This document shows positions 35,438-43,147 of a DNA stretch of 64,000 nt, in pieces. The notes under the pieces were generated by a model. It made no database searches. It was given only the letters and a program-made list of their open reading frames with translations, and was not told where the DNA came from. The DNA lies in contig CAYXSX010000001.1 of assembly GCA_964467925.1 (NCBI GenBank), forward strand, positions 558,001 through 622,000. Reading direction: 5' to 3'. The position numbers were made by a program, and so were the translations under genes. Source of the stretch: CAYXSX01 sp964467925 (GTDB lineage Bacteria; Pseudomonadota; Alphaproteobacteria; Micavibrionales; Micavibrionaceae). Each line of letters starts with the position of its first letter. The first letter of the stretch is position 1.

Positions 35438-35471
35438 GAGAGGCCCTTTGAATTTCTCCAAAGAGCCTCTC
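35438..35471 (-). terminator. Terminator of RNase P RNA
   Basis: On the minus strand GAGAGGCTCTTTG (35471-35459) pairs with CAAAGGGCCTCTC (35450-35438) with one G-U pair, loop GAGAAATT, followed by CTCATTTT. It begins 8 bases after the predicted RNA end and separates rnpB from dcw transcription. Confidence 0.85.
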
Positions 35472-35478
35472 GCAAATA

Positions 35479-35929
35479 ACTTAAGTCAATCTATAAGCCG
35501 GGTTCTGTCTCTGCTTCGCCTAGGCTACGCAGAGGGTGACCATTCATCTGGGATATCTGTTGCCAGACACCTCTAGCGATCTACCCGGATCACGGTGCGG
35601 AAACCCACCATGTGTGATCCCTATTTGATCTTGCTTCAGGCGGGGTTTACCCTGCCGTCTCTGTTACCAAAGACGCGGTGCGCTCTTACCGCACCATTTC
35701 ACCTTTTCCCTCCTAAGAGGGTAGTTTATTTTCTGTGGCACTTTCCGTTGACTTGCAAGCAAGCTCCCCGGCCGTTAACCGGCGCCCTGTTTCCGTGAAG
35801 CCCGGACTTTCCTCCCGCCTTCGCAGCGATGCTGCTTCGGCGTGGTAAACCCTCCTTTAAAAAAGGCAGGCTTGCCACGCTGTAGTCCCATCAGGGACGA
35901 AAGCGGGCGGTCACCCGATTTCCTCAAGT
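35479..35929 (-). ncRNA. rnpB: RNase P RNA (M1 RNA)
   Basis: Catalytic RNA that trims tRNA 5' ends. The conserved P4 strands are plain on the minus strand: GAGGAAAGTCCGGGCTTCAC in the 5' half (about 35817-35798) and ACAGAACCCGGCTTATAG at the 3' end (about 35510-35493). The ends pair as P1: ACTTGAGG..AATC from 35929 against GATTGACTTAAGT ending at 35479. Internal blocks such as GGTAAACCCCGCC and GTGGGTTTCCG fit a type A bacterial RNA of ~450 nt. A promoter with proper spacing lies just upstream and a strong terminator follows. Confidence 0.93.
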
Positions 35930-35936
35930 AGGGCGG

Positions 35937-35965
35937 ACTATGATGGAATTTCAGAAATTTTTCAA
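35937..35965 (-). promoter_or_regulatory. Sigma-70-type promoter of rnpB
   Basis: On the minus strand TTGAAA (35965-35960), a 17-base spacer, then CATAGT (35942-35937). The predicted start, ~7 bases further, falls at the 5' end deduced from P1 pairing (35929). The -35 box overlaps the stop codon region of the amidase gene. Confidence 0.7.
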
Positions 35966-36669
35966 GTTTTATGAGTTGCACCCAGCCGGACAAGCGCCCG
36001 AAGCCGCGCGAAACAATGTGCGCGGGGCTGCCTAGGTACTCCGCCCTCTCCGATTTTATGCGGGGCGAAATGCTGATAATACGCATAAAGCCGCTCCGCC
36101 AGACTGACTTCCGGACTATAACCAAAATCGAGAAGCAGGCGGTCGAAATCCTCTTCCCCTTTGAAATCCCCCTCCTCGGGCTCCGGCCACAGACCCACAT
36201 TTTTACGCGCCAGTTCAGCCCACGGAAATTTCTCGCCCGGATCGAATTTTCGCCCCGGCGCAACATCGGAATGGCCCAGAATGCCTGATGAAGGAATGGC
36301 ATATTTCTTCATCAGCTTTTGGCACAATTTCATAAGCGCCCTGATTTGCGCCTTGGGGAAATCCTCATACCCGAATTCATGGCCTTTATTCACCAGTTCG
36401 ATCCCGATGGAATGCGAATTGATATCCGTTTCCCCACGCCAGTAAGACGCGCCCGCATGCCAAGCGCGTTTTTCGTCCGGCACAAGGTTTAAAACATTCC
36501 CCCGCCGGTCGATAAAATAATGCGCGCTGACCTCGCTTGTGGGGTCGCACAAACGCTCCAGCGCGGCCTTGCCTGTTTCCATCCCCGTGTAATGAATGAT
36601 AATCAGCGAGGGTTTCACACCGCCCTTGCGCTCGCCAAAATTCGGAGATGTAATTGATTTAAAAAACAT
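35962..36669 (-). CDS. N-acetylmuramoyl-L-alanine amidase, AmpD-like
   Basis: Zinc amidase (Amidase_2) that removes stem peptides from muropeptides, probably in wall recycling. 235 residues with no signal peptide, which suggests cytosolic action like AmpD. Zinc ligands: H in IIIHYTG (~26), H in ILGHSDVAPGRK (~150) and D in the KFDPGEKFPW block (~160); the structural HYFIDRRGNVLNLVPDEKRAWHAG is clear at ~51. The C-terminal 40 residues (APHKIGEGGVPRQPRAHCFARLRALVRLGATHKT) are atypical and run to the rnpB promoter. AmpD versus AmiD-like cannot be settled from sequence alone. Confidence 0.93.
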   Translation of the reverse strand: MFFKSITSPNFGERKGGVKPSLIIIHYTGMETGKAALERLCDPTSEVSAHYFIDRRGNVLNLVPDEKRAWHAGASYWRGETDINSHSIGIELVNKGHEFGYEDFPKAQIRALMKLCQKLMKKYAIPSSGILGHSDVAPGRKFDPGEKFPWAELARKNVGLWPEPEEGDFKGEEDFDRLLLDFGYSPEVSLAERLYAYYQHFAPHKIGEGGVPRQPRAHCFARLRALVRLGATHKT

Positions 36670-36678
36670 GCACTCTAT

Positions 36679-36704
36679 GTAACTTTTTAAAAATAAGGGC
36701 CGAA
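36679..36704 (+). promoter_or_regulatory. Candidate ECF SigF-type promoter before msrA
   Basis: GTAACT (36679-36684), 16 bases, CGAA (36701-36704). It differs by one base from the GTAACC-N16-CGAA found before bufA, which I remember as the Caulobacter SigF consensus. The inferred start near 36710 lies just before the first msrA start codon. Confidence 0.5.
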
Positions 36705-36713
36705 TGTAACGAC

Positions 36714-37352
36714 ATGAAGCTATTAACCACTCTCGTTATACTAACCGTTTTCACGCTGAGCGCAGCATTTTTTATGCGCGGGGAATCCCTCGCCATGAGT
36801 TTAGGAGAAGACATTATGAAAGAAGAGCCCACAGGATACCCCGTCGCCACATTGGCGGGCGGATGCTTCTGGTGCCTGGAATCCGAATTTCGCGCGCTGG
36901 ACGGCGTGCTTTTCACCAAATCGGGCTATACCGGCGGACACCTTGATGACCCCGAATACCGCGACGTGACATCCGGTGAAACCGGCCATGCCGAAGCGGT
37001 GGAGATTACCTTCGATCCGGCGAAGATTTCCTATGGCGATCTGGTGGAATTTTTCCTGACCAAGGCACACGACCCAACGCAGGTAAACCGTCAGGGTGTG
37101 GATGTCGGCCCGCAATACCGCTCTGAAATTTTTTATCATGACGAAGAGCAAAAACGCATCGCCGAAGAGGCGATTAAAAATGTGGGGGCGCGCGGCATTT
37201 ATAAAAAGCCCATTGCGACGAAAATTTCCCCGGTCGGAAAATTCTGGGAGGCGGAAGAATACCACCAGCAATATTACGAGAAGTATGAGGAGCAAAACGG
37301 CGCACCGCATATTCGTGTATTGCTGAAGAAAGCGAAAAAGGCGTTGCCCTAA
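36714..37352 (+). CDS. msrA: Peptide methionine sulfoxide reductase MsrA
   Basis: Reduces methionine-S-sulfoxide in oxidised proteins. 212 residues from ATG 36714. Residues 1-27 (MKLLTTLVILTVFTLSAAFFM) look like a signal peptide or anchor. The catalytic motif GCFWC is at 50-54, with the catalytic cysteine C51, then SGYTGGHLDDPEYRDVTSGETGHAEAVEITFDP and the end block SPVGKFWEAEEYHQQYYEK. A second start, ATG 36816 (MKEEPTGYP, 178 aa), has a strong ribosome site AGGAGA and would give a cytosolic enzyme. The first ATG has none and would be almost leaderless from the motif at 36679. Both forms may be made. Confidence 0.96.
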   Translation: MKLLTTLVILTVFTLSAAFFMRGESLAMSLGEDIMKEEPTGYPVATLAGGCFWCLESEFRALDGVLFTKSGYTGGHLDDPEYRDVTSGETGHAEAVEITFDPAKISYGDLVEFFLTKAHDPTQVNRQGVDVGPQYRSEIFYHDEEQKRIAEEAIKNVGARGIYKKPIATKISPVGKFWEAEEYHQQYYEKYEEQNGAPHIRVLLKKAKKALP

Positions 37353-37360
37353 CCCTTATC

Positions 37361-37440
37361 GTCATTCCGGCGCATGCCGGAATCCATTCCTCAAACCTCG
37401 TCAAGCGGATAAATGTATCCCGGGACAAGCCCGGGATGAC
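37361..37440. repeat. Interspersed palindromic repeat, CCGGCGCATGCCGG type (copy C2)
   Basis: GTCATTCCGGCgcatGCCGGAATCCATTCCTC, spacer, then GTATCCCGGGacaaGCCCGGGATGAC. The left arm equals that of 22047. The whole unit is the reverse of 46285-46365. It lies 8 bases after msrA and could end its transcript. Confidence 0.9.
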
Positions 37441-37491
37441 GTTTAATGGATATGTGCATCAAAATTTGACACCGCTTTCTATTTAAGGGCA

Positions 37492-38076
37492 ATGTTTCAG
37501 GGCTTAACCACAAATGTGAAAGACCCCATCATGCCCGCCCCGCTCGAAGCCGTTTTCGACCCCAAACAACCGCACTCGCCCAACAACGCCCCTTTTACGC
37601 GTTACCACGATATGCTGCGCCGTTTTTCCGACGCTTTGCAAAACGGTGATACCAGCACGCGCGCATGGCTGCAGATGATCCGGGGGTATAAAAACCTGCC
37701 GCCCATAGTCCAAATCACGCAAGTGAACGAGGCGATGAACAAGCGCCCTTACGTTCCCGAAATACGCGATTACTGGATGAGCCCCGGCGAGTTTTTAAAA
37801 TACGGCGGGGATTGCGAAGATTTTGCGATTGCCAAATATCTCGCCCTGCGCGATCTGGGACAGCAGGAAGAAAATTTGCGTATCGTGATTGTGAACGATC
37901 TGATGCTGCGCATTCCCCACGCGCTTCTGACCGTGCGCCGGACGGAGGGCGGAACACTTGTGCTGGATAATCAGGATAAAGCCGTACGCCGCGCCGCAGA
38001 CGTGCACCGCTACGCGCCCCTTTATTCCATTAATCGTCTAGGATGGTGGAAGCATGGGAATCCGGCGGGGGTTTAA
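37492..38076 (+). CDS. Transglutaminase-like cysteine protease, LapG family (BTLCP)
   Basis: 194-residue bacterial transglutaminase-like cysteine peptidase (DUF920/Peptidase_C93). The catalytic triad is visible: C108 in YGGDCEDFA, H143 in RIPHALLTV and D159 in LVLDNQ. The N-terminal half has the typical QITQVNEAMNKRPYVPE. LapG members cut type I secreted adhesins off the cell surface, so a link to the LapB/TolC-like system at the left end is worth noting. Unlike LapG there is no signal peptide: the N-terminus (MFQGLTTNVKDPIMPAP) is not hydrophobic. It therefore either acts in the cytosol or uses another start. ATG 37531 is a shorter alternative. Confidence 0.85.
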   Translation: MFQGLTTNVKDPIMPAPLEAVFDPKQPHSPNNAPFTRYHDMLRRFSDALQNGDTSTRAWLQMIRGYKNLPPIVQITQVNEAMNKRPYVPEIRDYWMSPGEFLKYGGDCEDFAIAKYLALRDLGQQEENLRIVIVNDLMLRIPHALLTVRRTEGGTLVLDNQDKAVRRAADVHRYAPLYSINRLGWWKHGNPAGV

Positions 38077-38085
38077 AACCTAATC

Positions 38086-38164
38086 GTCATTGCGAGCCGA
38101 AGGCGAAGCAATCTCTAGCAGATTGCCGCGTCCCCCGGCTCAAGGCCGGGGTCCTCGCAATGAC
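38086..38164. repeat. Interspersed palindromic repeat, GTCATTGCGAGC type (copy E1)
   Basis: GTCATTGCGAGCCGAAGGCGAAGCAATCTC at the left, a GCAGATTGCCGCG link, CCCCCGGCtcaagGCCGGGGTC, then CTCGCAATGAC. Outer arms TCATTGCGAG/CTCGCAATGA pair. It lies between the LapG-like gene and the ileS stop, which are convergent. Confidence 0.88.
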
Positions 38165-38169
38165 GAAGA

Positions 38170-41013
38170 TTAAGCCGCTTTCTTCACCTGCTTCACCGCA
38201 TCGGTGCAGCGGTTACAGATACCGTCATTTTCTTTCACTTCCGGAAGTACCTGCCAGCAGCGCTCGCATTTTTCTCCTTCAGCTTTTTGAATTGAAACGG
38301 AAGGCGCGCCCTCCTTCACCACGGCTTGCGATGTAATGCAGATATCGGCCATTTCACCGGCAAGGGATAGAACGGCCTTGCTTTCGGTCGTGATAACCGG
38401 ACAGGCCTCGAGCGAGGAGCCGAGTTCCTTGGACGCGCGCATCGGCTCAATCGCCGCCAGCACTGCGCCGCGCACCTCTTTGATCTCCTCCCATTTTTCG
38501 GCGAGGGCCGCATTGCTCCAGCTTTCGGGCACCGCCGGAAACTCACGTAAATGCACACTGTCTGCATTTTCGAAAACGCCTTCGGGGCGGTGGCTCCACG
38601 CCTCTTCCGCCGTGAAGCACAATACGGGGGCAAGCCATGATGACAGACAGCTAAACACTTCGGCCATCACGCTGCGGCAGGCACGGCGCTTGTCGCTGTC
38701 GGGTGCATCACAATAAAGGCTGTCCTTGCGGATGTCGAAATAAAACGCGGATAAATCCTCGTTACAAAAATCGTGCAGCGCCTTGGCAAGGCGTGTGAAT
38801 TCGTAATTCTCGACACAGTTTCGCACAACCCCGTCCATTTCCCGCAAACGGTGCAGCATGAGTTGTTCCAGTTCGGGTAGCGCAGTAATATCGTCAAGCG
38901 AGACAGCCTCTGCTTTCGTGAAACCATCCAGTGCACCCAGAAGGAAGCGCAGCGTATTACGGATGCGGCGGTACAGATCACCCGTCGTTTTGAGCATTTC
39001 CTGCCCGATGCGGATGTCCTCGGCGTAATCGGACATCACCGTCCAGAGGCGCAAAATATCGGCCCCGCTTTGTTCCATGATCTGGAGCGGGTCAACGACG
39101 TTGCCCAAAGATTTGGACATTTTATAGCCCTTTTCATCCAGCACGAAACCGTGGGTCAGAACCGCCTTATAGGGTGCGCGGCCACGGGTACCGCAGCTTT
39201 CCAGCAGGGAAGAGTGGAACCAGCCGCGGTGCTGGTCGGAACCTTCCAGATAAAGATCGGCGCGTTGATCGGTGCCCTTGAGCAGATCGGCGCGATCTTC
39301 CACAACGAAAGAATGCGTAGAGCCGGATTCAAACCAGACATCGACAATGTCGAAAACCTGTTCGTAATCATCGGCGTTATAATCATTGCCCAGAAAATCC
39401 TGCGGCGGGCGGGCCCACCATGCATCCGAACCTTCTTCTTCGAATATATCGCCGATGCGTTTTAACACGGCTTCGTCTTTTAACGGCTCGTTCGTTTTCT
39501 TATCGACAAACAGCGCGATGGGAACGCCCCATGCGCGCTGGCGTGAAATGCACCAATCGGGGCGGTTTTCGATCATGGCGCGGATGCGCGCTTGCCCTTT
39601 TTCCGGAACCCAGCGCGTTTCGGCGATGGCCTTCAGCGCCACATCGCGCAGCTTCGCGCCGTCATTCATCGCATCATCCATCGCGATAAACCATTGCGGC
39701 GTGGTGCGGAAAATCAGCGGCGCTTTTGACCGCCAGCTATGCGGGTATTCATGGCGCATCGAACCCTTGGCGAGCAGTTTTCCGGCCTCATCAATCGCCT
39801 TGATCGGCGCGAAATTGCCTTCCGCCATATTGCCGTTTTCATCGTAAATCTTAAGGCCCGCGAATAACGGCACATGCTCCTTGAAGCTACCGTCATCGTC
39901 CAGATTATCGGTGACCTCCAGCCCGTATTTCACGCCAAGCACAAAGTCGTCCGGCCCGTGAGAGGGTGCGACGTGTACGAATCCCGTCCCCGCCTCCGCG
40001 CTCACGTAATCGGCGTGGAAACACGGCACATTATATTCATAGCCCTGACCGCGCAGAGGGTGGGCGCAAAGTGTGCCCTCCACTTCCTTGCCCTTGAAGG
40101 TCGCGACCTGTTCCCACTTATCGATTTTCGCCTGCGTTCTGACGTCTTCCTCGAGCGAGAGCGCCACGGCCAGCCTGTCGCCGGGTTTGCATCTTGCATC
40201 GGCCCCGGTCGCGCGCACTTCGAACACGCCGTATTCGATTGAATCATTAAAGAATATCCCGCGGTTGGACGGCATGGTCCATGGCGTGGTCGTCCAGATA
40301 ACGATATCCGCACCCTCCAGCACGCCGCATTTCGTATCGATGACAGGGAAGCGCGCCCAGATGGTGACGGATTTATGTTCCTTATATTCCACTTCGGCCT
40401 CGGCCAGCGCGGTTTTTTCCACCGTCGACCACATCACCGATTTTACGCCGCGGTACAGCCCGCCGTTTAAAAGGAACTTGTGAATCTCCTGCACGATCTT
40501 GGATTCGCCGTGCTTGGTCATGGTCAGATACGGGTTATCCCAATCGCCGGTTACGCCAAGGCGCTGAAACTGCCCCGATTGAATATCCACCCATTTCTGC
40601 GCGAAATCGCGGCACTCGGCACGGAAATCGAGCGCGGGAACGGCGTCCTTATCCTTGCCGTTTTCGCGGTAACCTTCCTCGATCTTCCATTCGATCGGCA
40701 GGCCATGACAATCCCAACCCGGCACGTAAGGCGCGTTGTAACCCATCATCGCCCAGCTTTTGACCACAACGTCTTTCAGGATTTTATTAACCGCATGGCC
40801 CATATGAATGTTTCCGTTCGCGTATGGCGGGCCGTCATGCAAAATCCATTTCGGCTTGGCGGCGGAGGCTTTGCGCATCTTTTGATAAAGCCCGCTTTCC
40901 TGCCACGCCTTAACCATTTGCGGTTCTTTTTCCGGCAGATTTCCGCGCATCGGGAATTCCGTTTTCGGCAGGAACACCGTGTCTTTATACTGGTCTTTAT
41001 TATTATCGGTCAT
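38170..41013 (-). CDS. ileS: Isoleucyl-tRNA synthetase IleS
   Basis: Charges tRNA-Ile. 947 residues, full bacterial length. HIGH motif as YANGNIHMGHAVNK (~64-77), an editing domain (~190-400) with WTTTPWTMPSNRG, KMSKS as GYKMSKSLGNVVDP (~625), anticodon-binding helices, and a C-terminal zinc finger CERCWQVLPEV...CNRC (~915-940). The zinc finger marks the bacterial-type enzyme. It stands alone between repeats. Confidence 0.98.
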   Translation of the reverse strand: MTDNNKDQYKDTVFLPKTEFPMRGNLPEKEPQMVKAWQESGLYQKMRKASAAKPKWILHDGPPYANGNIHMGHAVNKILKDVVVKSWAMMGYNAPYVPGWDCHGLPIEWKIEEGYRENGKDKDAVPALDFRAECRDFAQKWVDIQSGQFQRLGVTGDWDNPYLTMTKHGESKIVQEIHKFLLNGGLYRGVKSVMWSTVEKTALAEAEVEYKEHKSVTIWARFPVIDTKCGVLEGADIVIWTTTPWTMPSNRGIFFNDSIEYGVFEVRATGADARCKPGDRLAVALSLEEDVRTQAKIDKWEQVATFKGKEVEGTLCAHPLRGQGYEYNVPCFHADYVSAEAGTGFVHVAPSHGPDDFVLGVKYGLEVTDNLDDDGSFKEHVPLFAGLKIYDENGNMAEGNFAPIKAIDEAGKLLAKGSMRHEYPHSWRSKAPLIFRTTPQWFIAMDDAMNDGAKLRDVALKAIAETRWVPEKGQARIRAMIENRPDWCISRQRAWGVPIALFVDKKTNEPLKDEAVLKRIGDIFEEEGSDAWWARPPQDFLGNDYNADDYEQVFDIVDVWFESGSTHSFVVEDRADLLKGTDQRADLYLEGSDQHRGWFHSSLLESCGTRGRAPYKAVLTHGFVLDEKGYKMSKSLGNVVDPLQIMEQSGADILRLWTVMSDYAEDIRIGQEMLKTTGDLYRRIRNTLRFLLGALDGFTKAEAVSLDDITALPELEQLMLHRLREMDGVVRNCVENYEFTRLAKALHDFCNEDLSAFYFDIRKDSLYCDAPDSDKRRACRSVMAEVFSCLSSWLAPVLCFTAEEAWSHRPEGVFENADSVHLREFPAVPESWSNAALAEKWEEIKEVRGAVLAAIEPMRASKELGSSLEACPVITTESKAVLSLAGEMADICITSQAVVKEGAPSVSIQKAEGEKCERCWQVLPEVKENDGICNRCTDAVKQVKKAA

Positions 41014-41031
41014 ATTTTTTCATTTCTTTTT

Positions 41032-41103
41032 GTCATTTCGAAGGCTTTAGCCTGAGAAATCTCATCTGGTGTTATGAGATCCCTCACATTCGTTCGGGAT
41101 GAC
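41032..41103. repeat. Interspersed palindromic repeat, D-type variant (copy D4)
   Basis: GTCATTTCGAAGGC...TTCGGGATGAC, with central GAGAAATCTCATCTGGTGTTATGAGATCCCTC. Same frame as D1-D3 but diverged. It lies upstream of ileS in a 265-base gap. The rest of that gap (41104-41278) holds a hairpin CCGGTCTCTTTatcTTAAAGAGCCGG (41159-41184) and no clear gene. Confidence 0.75.
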
Positions 41104-41278
41104 ATTGGCTGTTATCTGGGTGTTTTAAAGAAAGTATGGCAATTTGCCAAGGGGCATCCCGGTCTCTTTATCTTAAAGAGCCGGGCGGGTAATTCGAATA
41201 ATGATGGCAAAAACCTTATTCATAAGGCGACTATGCGCAAAATGCAGGGCAACTGCAAGCTTTTGATGTTTGAAGAGA

Positions 41279-41467
41279 TCAGGCAGCAGCGGGAGGCCTA
41301 ATATTGAGTTCAACATCTCTCCAGTTGTCGCGCCCTTCACGACGCTGCTGTTTTGCGGCCGCTTCTTGAACGCCCAAAGTATAAGGACCATTTTGATGGA
41401 ACGCGAGACGTACCGAGGGCGCCTTTATTTCTTCTATATCTGCTATGTCTGTTTCACTTCCAGCCAT
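41279..41467 (-). CDS. Small hypothetical protein, 62 aa
   Basis: A short frame with a good ribosome site (GGAG at 8 bases before ATG 41467). The product MAGSETDIADIEEIKAPSVRL... is acidic at the start and basic later (AKQQRREGRDNWRDVELN), ending RPPAAA. No relatives known to me. It lies alone in the ~556-base space between ileS and the AEC carrier, and its presence as a real gene rests on the ribosome site and coding-like composition only. Confidence 0.45.
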   Translation of the reverse strand: MAGSETDIADIEEIKAPSVRLAFHQNGPYTLGVQEAAAKQQRREGRDNWRDVELNIRPPAAA

Positions 41468-41569
41468 TTTTCAATCTCCATGAATACTCAAAAATCGGCG
41501 CAACATCTCATAACCTGACTCGCGCGTCAACAGGTTTTGGGGATATTACAGTTAAGAGACTGATATAGT

Positions 41570-42484
41570 TTAGAAAAACAGGAAGACAACCGGTATATAA
41601 ACCAGTGCAAAAAGCGTGGAAAGCAGCACCGCCATCGCCGTTTCTTCCGGGTGGACGTTAAGCTGCGCCGCATAGGCCACAACGTTACCGGGCAGGGGCA
41701 CAATGCCGATCACCAGAAACATCTTGTGAATATCGGCATCGAATAAATGCAGGACATGACGGTCAAGCGCAATCAGGGACAGAACAGCCAGCGGCCAGAC
41801 GATAAATTTCACCGCGCCCAGCCAGGCATTCAGCCGCCAATTAAACTGCAGCGGCGCGGTTTTTCCCAGCGCGATCCCGATCAGCATCATGCCAAAAATA
41901 ATCCACGCTCCTGTGGCGTGATCCCAATAGGTATAGAAAATCTCTGGTAAAGAAAAACCGCTAAAATTCACGAGCAGCCCCAGCGCCATGGCATAAATGG
42001 CAGGCAGGCGAAAGACACGCTTAACACTTTCCAGCACCGTATGCTCGCCGCGCGCGCCCAGATAATAGGCCAGCGTGGACTCGCTAATCTGTATGCCCAT
42101 ATTGATCATCAGATAAATCCCGATTGCATCGGGGCCGAACAACGCCATGATGATGGGCAGGCCAAAATACCCCGTATTGCCCGACGCGCTGGCCATCCCG
42201 ATAAGACAGGATCGCTTGGCCGAAAATATTTTCCGGCTCAGCACATGGCTAGCCACAGAAATCACAGCCGACACACCCGCGATCACAAAGGGCAACATCA
42301 GATATTCCGGCTGAAAATCAATCCGGCTGACCGCGCCGAAGGCCACAATCGGCTGGAGCATAAAAATCAAGATACGCGCGATCGATTCCAGATTAAGCTG
42401 CATATACCGCCCGCCGATATATCCCAGCGCGATGATGATATACAGCGGAAACAGGTTGGTTATGAGAAGCGTGAAGATTTGCAT
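41570..42484 (-). CDS. AEC family transporter (auxin efflux carrier type)
   Basis: Inner membrane carrier of the bile/arsenite/auxin superfamily, 304 residues with ten predicted helices. Family features include the N-terminal NLFPLYIIIALGYIGGRY and the mid-region ASASGNTGYFGLPIIMALFG (~98-117). The C-terminal VIGIVPLPGNVVAYAAQLNVHPEETAMAVLLSTLFALV block (~255-292) is also typical. Bacterial members export or take up malate, malonate or other organic acids; the substrate here is unknown. Confidence 0.9.
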   Translation of the reverse strand: MQIFTLLITNLFPLYIIIALGYIGGRYMQLNLESIARILIFMLQPIVAFGAVSRIDFQPEYLMLPFVIAGVSAVISVASHVLSRKIFSAKRSCLIGMASASGNTGYFGLPIIMALFGPDAIGIYLMINMGIQISESTLAYYLGARGEHTVLESVKRVFRLPAIYAMALGLLVNFSGFSLPEIFYTYWDHATGAWIIFGMMLIGIALGKTAPLQFNWRLNAWLGAVKFIVWPLAVLSLIALDRHVLHLFDADIHKMFLVIGIVPLPGNVVAYAAQLNVHPEETAMAVLLSTLFALVYIPVVFLFF

Positions 42485-42535
42485 CGGCCCGTTATAGGGG
42501 ATTTCAAGATGGCAGGTAAGATATAAAGAAAAATT

Positions 42536-43120
42536 CTACACAGCTTCGGGAGGGGTGGGCACAGCCTTACTACCCGGCAGTTTTCTAATAGCTTCCCAGT
42601 ACCCTTCAAGGGTTTGTTTCGCCCTCCAGTATTTATAGGCATGATCTACAGAAAAATAAGCTGCCACAAACAACATTTCATACCCTACCGCTGCATATGC
42701 AAAAACAGACAATGTCGTATGAAAAAGAATCCATCCTCGCGCCTCCTTCTTCTGGCGATAAAGGTCATTCTGGATTCGGGCAGAGAGCGTTACTTCTTCC
42801 GGCGCGCGGTCCGGTTTGGTATCAAAAAAATAATCCTTAGCCTGCGCCGTATCTCTTCCATAAAGAGCCTGTCTCACTCCCTCCAGAGCCATCAAAGCAA
42901 GAAAGCTTTTTACAACAAAAGTTTCTAGCTGTTCATTACTATCACCCGACTCCCAAAGCGGCACAAATGAGCATAAGGAAGCATATATCACCCGCGGCTG
43001 AGTTAGTATGTTTAAAGGGGAAAAAGGGGAATATTCCGCCCGCCCACCATCACGATCCACATGACGGGCGAAGATGGGCTTCAGCGCCCAGTCAGTTAGT
43101 TTTCGGCCTAGTTTTGTCAT
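42536..43120 (-). CDS. Hypothetical membrane-associated protein, 194 aa
   Basis: Not recognised. Two hydrophobic stretches may enter the membrane: ~62-80 (TFVVKSFLALMALEGV, weak) and ~128-155 (GWILFHTTLSVFAYAAVGYEMLFVAAYFSV). Charged parts surround them (SARIQNDLYRQKKEARG before, KYWRAKQTLEGYWEAIRKLPG after). The base composition is more AT-rich than its neighbours, which may mean later arrival. It lies 51 bases upstream of the AEC carrier and could share its transcript. Confidence 0.7.
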   Translation of the reverse strand: MTKLGRKLTDWALKPIFARHVDRDGGRAEYSPFSPLNILTQPRVIYASLCSFVPLWESGDSNEQLETFVVKSFLALMALEGVRQALYGRDTAQAKDYFFDTKPDRAPEEVTLSARIQNDLYRQKKEARGWILFHTTLSVFAYAAVGYEMLFVAAYFSVDHAYKYWRAKQTLEGYWEAIRKLPGSKAVPTPPEAV

Positions 43121-43147
43121 GCCGCTATAGATAAAGCGGCCTATAAA

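Noticed and set aside
35595..35798. Short ORF in the rsmH-amidase gap
   Set aside because: It lies inside the RNase P RNA gene on the opposite strand.
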